Source of the DNA: Nocardia sp. NBC_00403
Lineage (GTDB): Bacteria; Actinomycetota; Actinomycetes; Mycobacteriales; Mycobacteriaceae
Assembly: GCF_036046055.1 (NCBI RefSeq)
Contig: NZ_CP107939.1
Coordinates: forward strand, 6,324,001-6,388,000
DNA: 64,000 nucleotides
Direction of reading: 5' to 3'
In this document: positions 9,138 to 16,824 of the stretch, piece by piece
Layout of the letters: the number at the start of each line of letters is the position of its first letter
How positions within the stretch are numbered: the stretch's first letter is position 1
Translations under genes and position numbers: made by a program
Notes under the pieces: model-generated
Seen by the model: the letters and a program-made list of their open reading frames with translations, nothing else
The model's database searches: none
What the model was told of the DNA's origin: nothing

Positions 9138-10688
9138 ATGAGCGGTACGCGGGACAAACTGGAGCAGCTGCAGGGCATCCTGGAGCTCGCCCAGGAGCCG
9201 GCCGGCGAAGCCGGCATCGCGAAACGCAAGGCCAAGGAGATACCCAGCGCCCGCGAGCGGGTCCGGATGCTGCTCGACGCCGGCAGCTTCATCGAGCTGG
9301 GCGCCCTGGTGCGCCAGCCGGGCACGCCGGGCGCGATGTACGGCGACGGCGTGGTGACCGGCCACGGCCGCATCGACGGCAGGCCGGTGGTGGTGATCGC
9401 GCACGATCAGACCGTCTTCGGCGGCTCGGTCGGCGAGATGTTCGGCCGCAAAGTGGCCAACGCACTCGACTTCGCGTTGAACAATGCCTGCCCGGTCGTG
9501 GCGATCAACGACTCGGGCGGCGCCAGAATCCAGGACGCGGTGGCCTCGCTGGCCTGGTATGCCCTGATGAGCAGGCGCCAGGGACCACTGTCGGGCTTCG
9601 TTCCACAGGTCTCGATCATGCTCGGCAAGTGCGCGGCGGGATCGGTCTACGCGCCGGTCAACACCGACATCCTGATCGCGACCGAGAACTCCTACATGTT
9701 CGTCACCGGGCCCGAGGTCATCAAGGACGTCACCGGCGAGGCCGTGACCATGGAGGAGCTGGGTGGCGCGCAGGTGCAGGCAGGCAACGGCACCGTCCAT
9801 CATGTCGCCGAGACCGAGCAGGCCGCCTTCGACTGGGCCAGGAACTACCTCAGTTACCTCCCGTCCAGCGTCATGGAGGGGGGCCCGATCGTGAACCCGG
9901 GGCTGGAGCCGGAAATCACCGCCTCCGACCTCGAGCTGGACTCCATCATCCCGGATTCCGATCGCGCGGGCTACGACATGCACGACATCCTGCTGCGGCT
10001 GTTCGACGACGGCGATTTCCTCGAGATCGGCGCGGCCACCGCACAGAACCTGATCACCGGTTTCACCCGGGTGGACGGGCGCAGCGTCGGCGTCATCGCG
10101 AACCAGCCGATGGTGCTCGGCGGCGCCATCGACGCCAAATGCTCGGACAAGGCGACCCATTTCATTCGCCTGTGCAATGCCTTCCGGCTTCCGCTGGTGT
10201 TCGTCGTGGACACCCCCGGTGTGCTGCCGGGTGTCGAGGAGGAGCGCAACGGCGTCATCAAGCGCGGCGGGCGCTTTTTCCGTGCCGTCCTCGAGTCGAC
10301 CGTGCCGATCGTGACCGTCGTGGTGCGCAAGGCCTACGGCGGCGGCTACGCGGTGATGGGCTGCAAGCAGCTCGGCGCGGACATCAGCCTGGCCTGGCCC
10401 ACCGCACGGATCGCAGTGATGGGCGCGGAGAGCATGGTCACCATCGTCGGCAAACGCCAGCTGGCCCAGGTGCCCGCCGATCAGCAAGCGGCCGTGCGGG
10501 ACTACATGATCAACCAGTACAACGAGACCGTCGCGACTCCGTGGATCGCCGCGGAACGCGGTTACATCGACGCTGTCATCGAACCGTCGCGCACCCGCCT
10601 GGAAATCCGCCAGGCGCTGCGGCTGCTGCGCGACAAGGAAGCCGCGATCGAACCCGAGCAACGCAAGCACAGCCTCTTCCCGGTCTAG
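9138..10688 (+). CDS. Acyl-CoA carboxylase beta (carboxyltransferase) subunit
   Basis: The 516-residue protein is a full-length biotin-dependent carboxyltransferase of the AccD/PccB type. The N-half has [13 protein letters not shown] and [12 protein letters not shown]; the C-half has [32 protein letters not shown] and a KHSLFPV tail. It moves the carboxyl group from carboxybiotin to acetyl-, propionyl- or long-chain acyl-CoA and needs an alpha (AccA) subunit, which is not in this window. The substrate class cannot be read from sequence alone. A decayed copy of the C-terminal half lies at 16089-16768. A strong hairpin lies downstream. Confidence 0.95.
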   Translation: MSGTRDKLEQLQGILELAQEPAGEAGIAKRKAKEIPSARERVRMLLDAGSFIELGALVRQPGTPGAMYGDGVVTGHGRIDGRPVVVIAHDQTVFGGSVGEMFGRKVANALDFALNNACPVVAINDSGGARIQDAVASLAWYALMSRRQGPLSGFVPQVSIMLGKCAAGSVYAPVNTDILIATENSYMFVTGPEVIKDVTGEAVTMEELGGAQVQAGNGTVHHVAETEQAAFDWARNYLSYLPSSVMEGGPIVNPGLEPEITASDLELDSIIPDSDRAGYDMHDILLRLFDDGDFLEIGAATAQNLITGFTRVDGRSVGVIANQPMVLGGAIDAKCSDKATHFIRLCNAFRLPLVFVVDTPGVLPGVEEERNGVIKRGGRFFRAVLESTVPIVTVVVRKAYGGGYAVMGCKQLGADISLAWPTARIAVMGAESMVTIVGKRQLAQVPADQQAAVRDYMINQYNETVATPWIAAERGYIDAVIEPSRTRLEIRQALRLLRDKEAAIEPEQRKHSLFPV

Positions 10689-10845
10689 ACCGCCGCGAGA
10701 AACCGCCAGTTGTGCTGTGTCACAACGCATACCGGTGGCATTCGTAGCATGTGCCGATGTTTACTTTCCGCCGCGCGGCGATCTGTTCGAGTGCCTAACG
10801 TTATCGATATGCCAGGCCCGCGTTCGCCGCGCAGCGGCCCGGCAC

Positions 10846-10895
10846 GCGGTGTGCCCGCCGACCTTGTCCCTACCCTTGGTCGGCGGGCACACCGC
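10846..10895. terminator. Large perfect hairpin between convergent genes
   Basis: Bases 10846-10863 are the exact reverse complement of 10878-10895: an 18-bp perfect stem around a 14-base loop. It lies between the end of the carboxylase gene and the end of the convergent Rv1733c-like gene, with no U-rich tail. This is the usual form of a bidirectional actinobacterial terminator. Confidence 0.75.
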
Positions 10896-10915
10896 ACTCC
10901 ATATGAATTTCCGCG

Positions 10916-11524
10916 CTAGCTCTGGTCCGGTCGGGTGCCGTGGTTGCCCCAGGTGAGTCCCGCTGTGGCCCACTCGGTCTCCCACAGTCGCGAGCGCCTG
11001 CGGTCGAGTGCCCGCCGCAGCAGAGCAAAGCAGCCACCGCAGCAGGCGAGCACCGCCAACACCGCGCCGGTGGTGATGAGCACGGCCTTGCTCAGCGCCC
11101 GGGTTTCCGAGGGCGGATGGGTGACCTTTCCGGTGCTGTCGAGCCAAATCTTGACGGTGCCACCGGTTTTCACTATCCCGGTCACCTGATAGTCGCTGGT
11201 GTGGGTGGTGCCGTCGGGATCGCTCCAGGTCACCTTCGCCGGCGTCATCGGCGCATACAGCGGCGTCTTGCCGACCTCGACGACCGTCGCGTCGACCTGG
11301 TGCAGCTGCGCCGCTTCCGCTTGCGCCACACGGGTTTCGGTCTCGTAGACGCGGCCGCCGATAGTCATGACCGCCACCGGAACGACGATGATGAACAACA
11401 GCAGCAATAGCGCGCCCGCAACCGATTGGAGGCGATCCTCCCGTCTACGCATCGGATTACGATCCAACCCGACGCGCCGACAGGTCCGACGGACTGCATT
11501 CGCTTGCACCGGCCGTGCGGTCAT
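10916..11524 (-). CDS. Rv1733c-like two-pass membrane protein
   Basis: The 202-residue protein has a first transmembrane helix around residues 36-56 (AGALLLLLFIIVVPVAVMT), an extracytoplasmic beta domain (KVTWSDPDGTTHTSDYQVTG, then KIWLDSTGKVTHPP) and a second helix near 145-170 (VLITTGAVLAVLACCGGCF). This matches the Rv1733c family of dormancy-linked membrane proteins, whose biochemical role is not established. The ATG at 11524 overlaps the stop of the upstream TetR gene by four bases, so both are probably made from one transcript. Confidence 0.85.
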   Translation of the reverse strand: MTARPVQANAVRRTCRRVGLDRNPMRRREDRLQSVAGALLLLLFIIVVPVAVMTIGGRVYETETRVAQAEAAQLHQVDATVVEVGKTPLYAPMTPAKVTWSDPDGTTHTSDYQVTGIVKTGGTVKIWLDSTGKVTHPPSETRALSKAVLITTGAVLAVLACCGGCFALLRRALDRRRSRLWETEWATAGLTWGNHGTRPDQS

Positions 11525-12168
11525 GACGGTGCCTCCTCGTGATGGATATCGCTGGTCAGCCCGGCGAGAGTGGCGAAGAACCCTTCGATGAGCTCGGGCA
11601 GGCTGCTGGGATCCGCGCCGACGGCCCAAGCCTGCAGCGCCGCGATGAGCATCCCGGAGCCCACCGCAACGGCCGCAGCCGGGCGCAGATCCGCTACTGG
11701 ATCTGTACCCATGCGCGCGGCGATGATGCGCACCGATTCCTGTTGCCCCGCGAGACGGATGCGCTGGTAGCCCGCGAACAGCGCGGGCTCGTCGTCGAAT
11801 CGCTGGAACAGCTCCCAGCGGCGGACAAGCAGTTCCGTACGCGGGCCACTGTATTCGGCATCCAGCCAGTCATGAATGGCATTGCGATAAGCAGCCAGTG
11901 GCGGCTCATCGAGCGGCCTGGCGCACAACGCGTCGTTGAACAGGTGCACGTCTTGATCGAGATCGGCAAGCACAGCCTCCTCGATCGAGGAGAAGTGCCG
12001 ACTGAAGGTCCGCCTGGTCACCCCGGCGCGCACAGCGATGTCCTCCACCGCCACCAAGCCGAGTCCCCGCTCGGTAAGCAGATCGAACGCAGCAGCCGAC
12101 ATGGCCGCCCGACTGCGCCTCGTGCGCAGCCGACGGCCGTCCAGGTCGACCCCATCGTCGCCACCCAT
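11521..12168 (-). CDS. TetR-family regulator
   Basis: The 215-residue protein has an N-terminal TetR helix-turn-helix (residues about 15-60; AVEDIAVRAGVTRRTFSRHFSS) and a helical ligand domain. The start at 12168 is the ATG directly after the control region. A candidate -10 (TATGCT, 12180-12175) would start transcription at about this ATG and no ribosome-binding site is visible, so the message may be leaderless (inference). It is translationally coupled to the Rv1733c-like gene and is probably autoregulated through the adjacent palindrome. Confidence 0.88.
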   Translation of the reverse strand: MGGDDGVDLDGRRLRTRRSRAAMSAAAFDLLTERGLGLVAVEDIAVRAGVTRRTFSRHFSSIEEAVLADLDQDVHLFNDALCARPLDEPPLAAYRNAIHDWLDAEYSGPRTELLVRRWELFQRFDDEPALFAGYQRIRLAGQQESVRIIAARMGTDPVADLRPAAAVAVGSGMLIAALQAWAVGADPSSLPELIEGFFATLAGLTSDIHHEEAPS

Positions 12169-12187
12169 ACCGTCAGCATACCAGCTA

Positions 12188-12206
12188 ATTGTCCCATAGG
12201 GACAAT
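12188..12206. promoter_or_regulatory. TetR operator-like palindrome
   Basis: ATTGTCCC, a 3-base spacer ATA, and GGGACAAT form a perfect 8+8 inverted repeat 20 bases upstream of the tetR-type start codon. It overlaps the expected -35 zone of that gene (TTGTCC on the minus strand). Position and symmetry fit an autoregulatory operator. Confidence 0.75.
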
Positions 12207-12404
12207 AGTTGACACTTCGTCGCGACCCCAGTCCCCAACTCCAGCCGACCGTCAATTCGCCGCCGAGCGGCACACCAGCGAGACCTCTTCTCACACTTCG
12301 CCAAAGCCATGCATCACTCGTCGCCAGCCAGATGCACAGTTCCCACCGATGGGAAGTGCGACGATGCTCGCGGTTTGCCAAACTGATCGGACGCAACGAC
12401 CGGG

Positions 12405-12749
12405 ATGGAAAGCTGGATGATCGACGACTCCCCGAACCTGGTAGCGATTTACGAACTGGTGTCGGACGGCTACGTGCGCGTAGCCGAGTTCCAGCTGACA
12501 CAGGACGGGACGGTCACGCTCACTCTGAGTGATTCGGACGGATGTCCGCTGGCGCAAGGGTGGTATGCCGAAGGGGTCGAAAAGCTCAACGAAGTAGGCC
12601 ATGTCACCGTAGACGACGGCGCGGCCTTCATGCGAGCCCTGCTACAGCCGTTCCGGATGAGTTACTGCCGTGTCGTCGACGAGAGCACCAACACTCCGCG
12701 AACACCGACCCCCCTGAGCACGCCTACCCCGTGGTCCGCTGCTGAGTAG
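12405..12749 (+). CDS. Small hypothetical protein upstream of kinase-like gene
   Basis: This 114-residue acidic protein is not one I recognise. It has alternating beta-like segments (LVAIYELVSDGYVRVAEFQL, GTVTLTLSDSDG) and a Pro/Thr-rich tail. An ATG at 12417 is an alternative start. It ends 15 bases before the PI3/4-kinase-like gene, so the two probably form an operon and may be partners. I cannot tell whether it is an inhibitor or substrate of the kinase. Confidence 0.6.
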   Translation: MESWMIDDSPNLVAIYELVSDGYVRVAEFQLTQDGTVTLTLSDSDGCPLAQGWYAEGVEKLNEVGHVTVDDGAAFMRALLQPFRMSYCRVVDESTNTPRTPTPLSTPTPWSAAE

Positions 12750-12764
12750 CGATGGCCCCTGCCG

Positions 12765-13769
12765 ATGAGCGATCATTTCGGAGGCCCGCGGCGGATCATC
12801 GACGACGTCACACTCCGCCTCACCGACCATCTCCAGGACGCCGCGCGCGCCCGCGCGGAGTTGATTCGAGGACATAGCCGCACGCTCGATCTCGGCACCA
12901 GACAACTGGTGGACAGGGACCAGCTCAACGCGAACCGATTGAATTGGTACGAAAGCATTTTCACGCCGCAGCATCCGCCGGGGCCCAATGGCAGGCGCTT
13001 CGCGCCATATACCCCCAGCGCGGCGGAACTGGAAATGCGATCACGTGTTCTGACAGACATGGACAGGCTGACAGATTCCCTACCCGAAAGCGCTAACGGC
13101 GTCTACATTATGCGGAGCGGCCATGACCTCCAGATCTACAAGCCAGCGGCCGAGGAGACTTTCGGTCTACGTAACTGGCTCCCGCACAAACATGGTTCGC
13201 TGGCAATACGAGAAGTAGCCGGATATCGAGTGTTCGAAATGATGGGATTCCCTCGCGTTCCGCCCACCGCGTTGGGTGGCGGTCCGAGAGGCCTGGGCTC
13301 GAAACAGCAGCACATGCCGCTCGGGCGGAGCAAACCCGCGTCCAAGTTCCGACGAGAGCATCAGCAACAGGCGGCAGCCGGACATTTCGTGATCGGCGCC
13401 AGCGACGCTAAACGAAGAAACTTTCAGCCACTAGAACATTCGGACTCCCGGCCATCGGAGGAGGATGACCTGGTTCTTTATGATCTCGGACACTCAATAC
13501 CCGAACGATCGCACAGTTCTTCTGGTTACAGTCATTCCTTCGAAATACACTCTGATTTCGTGAATAAATGGGCTGGGGAGACACTCGATGACAATGTGAT
13601 GGCCGGCGTCGATCGCGTCACTCCGGACATGCTGGGCAGCGCACTCGAAGATCTCAGATTGATCTACGAGGATGGCACTGAAATCAGATTCAGCGACGAC
13701 GCTATCAATGGCGTGCTCGGAAGACATCACGATCTGAAGACCACCGGGGGCATACCCTCACGCATATAA
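12765..13769 (+). CDS. PI3/4-kinase-like fold protein (SCO1664-related)
   Basis: The 334-residue protein carries the landmarks of bacterial phosphatidylinositol-kinase-like folds. QIYKP has the candidate ATP-binding Lys126, SLAIREVAGYRVFEMMGF has Glu150, and VPPTALGGGPRGLGSKQQ follows. It then has a catalytic loop GASDAKRRNF (Asp214, Asn219) and metal-binding LVLYDLG (Asp240). The order matches the actinobacterial SCO1664-type group, whose substrates are unknown. The first 110 residues are unlike that group. Codon use becomes visibly less GC-rich toward the 3' end than in the neighbours, which suggests acquisition. A strong hairpin follows the stop codon. Confidence 0.65.
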   Translation: MSDHFGGPRRIIDDVTLRLTDHLQDAARARAELIRGHSRTLDLGTRQLVDRDQLNANRLNWYESIFTPQHPPGPNGRRFAPYTPSAAELEMRSRVLTDMDRLTDSLPESANGVYIMRSGHDLQIYKPAAEETFGLRNWLPHKHGSLAIREVAGYRVFEMMGFPRVPPTALGGGPRGLGSKQQHMPLGRSKPASKFRREHQQQAAAGHFVIGASDAKRRNFQPLEHSDSRPSEEDDLVLYDLGHSIPERSHSSSGYSHSFEIHSDFVNKWAGETLDDNVMAGVDRVTPDMLGSALEDLRLIYEDGTEIRFSDDAINGVLGRHHDLKTTGGIPSRI

Positions 13770-13773
13770 GGAC

Positions 13774-13810
13774 GTCGATGCGGCTCTGCCACACACAGAG
13801 CCGCATCGAC
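13774..13810. terminator. Perfect 15-bp hairpin between convergent genes
   Basis: Bases 13774-13788 pair exactly with 13796-13810 around a 7-base loop. It begins 4 bases after the kinase-like gene and touches the stop codon of the convergent Hsp70-like gene, so it can serve both strands. Confidence 0.8.
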
Positions 13811-15098
13811 TAGGGCGTTCGGCGAACGGAACTATCCCGGGGCTCCTGGCGGCCGGATGCCGCGCTGGAACCAGCGTCGCCGCAGCTTACCTGGCAGGTC
13901 GACAACACCCCAGCGGTGCGGGCGGCCAACGTGTCCAGATCGGTAGTCGGTGAACCGGAATCCGCACTCGGTGCGGATTGGGCGGCCGGCTCGCCGGGCG
14001 ACGTCGGCCCAGTCGCGGTTGTCGCACCTTCGACCGCAGGCGAGTTCGGATCGCTCGACTCGGCTGGTGCCGTTGCCGCCGGATCGGTCGGATCACCCGG
14101 ATGCGTTGCCACCGGATCAGTCGGCGTCGTCGGTACCGAACCGATGTCGGGCTCATCGACAGGAGAAGTCCAGTTTTCCGGCGTGGCAACGGCACTGCCA
14201 CCGGACTCTTGTCCTGGTTACCCTTGCACGCCGCGAGCACCGCAGCGCCGAGTGCGATCGTCTGGGCGGGCTCGGGGCCACGCACGACCGGGCGGCCGAG
14301 TTCGTCGGCCAGGACTCTGGCAACCCGCGTGGGTTGTGCCGCACCGCCGATCAGCAGCACGCGGTCGATATCGCTCATCGCGAGGTTTGCGGCGCGAACG
14401 CAATCGAGGACAGAGGTCACCGATTCCTGGACGTGCCGGGCGTACAGGTCGGCGAGTTCCGTGCCGGGCACAACGCCTGCACGCGGGGGCGTGGCAGCCG
14501 GCGCGAGATCGTGGAGGTGGCGAGCGAGCGATGCATCGAACGGACGGCCACCGAAGTCGTAAGAGCGCAGCGGGCGTCCGAGGAGCCGGGCAGTGCCGGA
14601 TTCGATGCGCACCACGGCCAGGTCGAGGCTGCTCGCGCCGAGGTCGTAAACCAGCACCAGCTCGGATTCAGCGGTGGTGTCCAGCCAGGCGACGGCCGCC
14701 AGTGGTTCCGGAACCAGCCGCATCGCGGACAGACCCACCCGATCCAGTGCCTGACGCAGCGCGGCCACCTGGTCGGCGAGATAGATTGCCGGATAGGCCA
14801 ATACCGCATCCGCCGCCGCACCGTCGGCTTCCAGGGCCAGCCGATTCGCCACCACCGCAACCAAATCGGCGCCGGTAATGACGCGGCCATCGACAATCGC
14901 CACCGGGTCGGGCGAAGTGATGAGGTCGGCGAAATCCGCGATCACATCGGGAGAGCGCGGAATGCAGCCGACATCGGGCTCAGCGCCCGTACTTAGGTTC
15001 ATCGTGGTGCGCAGCCCGGCCACCGCCGGTGTTCCGGATTCGTCGGCTGTCACGGCGGCCACCGAGTTCACCGAGCCGATGCTCAGTCCCAATCCCAC
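13810..15098 (-). pseudogene. Hsp70-like ATPase gene with a frameshift before its Pro/Ser/Thr-rich tail
   Basis: Residues 1 to about 300 form a DnaK-like actin-fold ATPase: SIGSVNSVAAV, VYDLGASSLDLAVV as the second phosphate loop and VLLIGGAAQPTRVARVLADE as the adenosine loop. There is no substrate-binding domain. Near 14190-14230, just after AVLAACKGNQ, the frame turns Arg-rich and non-biological. The neighbouring frame gives a typical low-complexity tail (TPTDPVATHPGDPTDPAATA) ending at the TAG at 13810. A single-base indel reconnects them. The best start is the GTG at 15098, which follows a GAGGGA ribosome site; TTG codons at 15104 and 15113 are alternatives. It is divergent from a membrane protein across an iron box. 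Confidence 0.75.
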
Positions 15099-15175
15099 GA
15101 TCAATTCCCTCAATCCTCACGCTCGATCCACGCCTGCCCGCGCGAACGACCAACAATCTTTACCCAACCACAAAG

Positions 15176-15194
15176 ATAGATTAGCCTCTCCTAA
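15176..15194. promoter_or_regulatory. DtxR/IdeR-type iron box
   Basis: The 19-base stretch ATAGATTAGCCTCTCCTAA matches the iron-box palindrome TTAGGTTAGCCTAACCTAA at 15 of 19 positions. It lies in the 127-base divergent promoter region, 32 bases before the membrane-protein start and about 78 bases from the Hsp70-like start. An iron-dependent DtxR/IdeR repressor could control one or both genes (inference from the match). Confidence 0.6.
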
Positions 15195-15225
15195 CAATTG
15201 ATTAACAGCGTTCTTGGAGGCACCG

Positions 15226-15915
15226 ATGTCCGATGGCCGTACCACTGAATTACCTGGTCGGGCGACCATCAACTCGATTGTGGTACTCCCGAGAACGCGA
15301 ACAGACACCGTCGTATGGGGCGCCACGCAACCCACGGCACCGCGCGCATGCACCGGCCGACGCTGGCCGGCGAACGAACCGGAACGCCCACTGGCACTGC
15401 ACGACTCGTGGCTGGCCGTGACTGCTGCGGGATTGCTGGCCACCCTCACACTGGCCGCGGCACTGTGGATCGCAGCCCATCTCGACGTCGATCGGCAACT
15501 GCATACCGTCGGGCTCTTCGTCCACCTCGCCGCACTGGTGCTGGGTTTCGGCGGCGTCCTGGTCGCGGACTACCTGATGCTGCTGTGGCTGGCCGGACGC
15601 AGCACACTCGCCGAGGCGCTCACTGGCATGAGCCGCCTGCACATTCCCATCTGGGCGGGCCTGGCCGGGCTGATCGCCAGCGGGTGCGTGCTCGAACCGA
15701 ACCTGGACTCACCACTGACCAGGATCAAGATGGCGCTGATTCTCGCGCTTACCCTCAACGGCCTGCAGGCAGTCATCCTGAGCAGGCGTCTTGCACAACA
15801 CGTTGTGGCACCGCTGTCCGCTCGCCTGCTGCTGTGGGGTGCGACCTCAGGTGCGATTTCCCAGATCTGCTGGTGGGGCGCAATCGGGATAGGCTTCTGG
15901 AACGCCGAGCACTGA
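15226..15915 (+). CDS. Five-helix integral membrane protein
   Basis: The 229-residue protein has a polar N-terminal 60 residues and then five hydrophobic segments (around LLATLTLAAALWIAAH, LALVLGFGGVLVADYLMLLW-like, IPIWAGLAGLIASGCVL, MALILALTLNGLQAVIL, and the C-terminal SQICWWGAIGIGFW). I do not recognise a named family; the layout resembles small CopD-like or DUF membrane proteins. The ATG at 15226 follows a GGAGG site. The iron box just upstream suggests a role under iron limitation, which is inference. Confidence 0.72.
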   Translation: MSDGRTTELPGRATINSIVVLPRTRTDTVVWGATQPTAPRACTGRRWPANEPERPLALHDSWLAVTAAGLLATLTLAAALWIAAHLDVDRQLHTVGLFVHLAALVLGFGGVLVADYLMLLWLAGRSTLAEALTGMSRLHIPIWAGLAGLIASGCVLEPNLDSPLTRIKMALILALTLNGLQAVILSRRLAQHVVAPLSARLLLWGATSGAISQICWWGAIGIGFWNAEH

Positions 15916-16088
15916 ACGGAACCCGCAAGCGACGACTTCCGCGTCGGTGATATTGCTTGTCGTGACATCGTCCAACTCCCCCATGCCAACGCTGTGAGCT
16001 GCCCAAGAGGCCGCGGAATCGCTCGATCGTAGATTGCGCCATAGATATCGTCGCCCTGGAACGACGAGGCCGAAAGGCGGCATCTGGC

Positions 16089-16768
16089 ATGGCGATCTTC
16101 CATGAGATCGGTTCGGGTACCGCGCGCAACCTCATCACCGGCGTCCCCCGGGTGGATGTGCGCAACGTCGGCGTCATCGTGAACCAGCCGACGGTGCTCG
16201 GCGGCACCCTTCACGCCCAATGCTCCGACAAGGCAACCCATTTCATTCGGCTGTGCAATGCCTTCGGGCTACCACTGATCTTCGTGGTGGATACGCCCGG
16301 TGCGCTGCCCGGTGTCGAAGAGGAGCGCAATGGCGTCATCAAACGCGGCGGCCGTTTCTTTCGCGCGGTGATCGAGGCGACCGTGCCGATCGGCACCGTG
16401 GTGGTCCGGAAGGCCTATGGCGGCGACTATGCGGTGATGGGCTGCAACGGCTCGGTGCGGACATCAACCTGGCGTGGTCCACCGCGCGGATCGTGGTGAG
16501 GGCGCGGCGAGCGCGGTCGGCATCGTCGGCAAGCGCGAATTGGCCGAAGTCCCCGCCGACCAGCGGTCCGCCGTGCGAGACTTCATGATCAATAGCTACA
16601 ACGCAATCGTCGCCACACCGTGGATCGCCGCCGAGCGCGGCCATATGGACGCCGTCATCGAACCCGCCCGCACCCGACTGGAAATTCGGCACGCGCTGCG
16701 GCTGCTCAGGGAGAAGGAAGCCGGAGCCGAACCAAACCCCTCGCAAACACAACCTGTACCCGATGTGA
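16089..16768 (+). pseudogene. Acyl-CoA carboxylase beta-subunit relic (C-terminal half)
   Basis: The sequence matches about residues 293-516 of the carboxylase at 9138: [38 protein letters not shown] and [12 protein letters not shown]. It is broken by frameshifts after AVMGC ([16 protein letters not shown] continues in the next frame), after ARIVV ([15 protein letters not shown] in a third) and near 16740, where the native-type tail KHNLYPM ends at the TGA at 16768. The N-terminal half is deleted. The upstream bases at about 15992-16010 match those before the intact gene, so a whole unit was duplicated and later lost its 5' coding half. Confidence 0.88.
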
Positions 16769-16824
16769 GACCGCGGCGCCCGGACCCGCAAGTGTCCGGC
16801 ACCGCCTGCCAGAATTGCACGTAG

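Noticed and set aside
9129..10730. 533-codon minus-strand frame across the carboxylase gene
   Set aside because: It is exactly antisense to a well-conserved carboxyltransferase and is rich in Asp, His and Arg without any domain, typical of a high-GC shadow.
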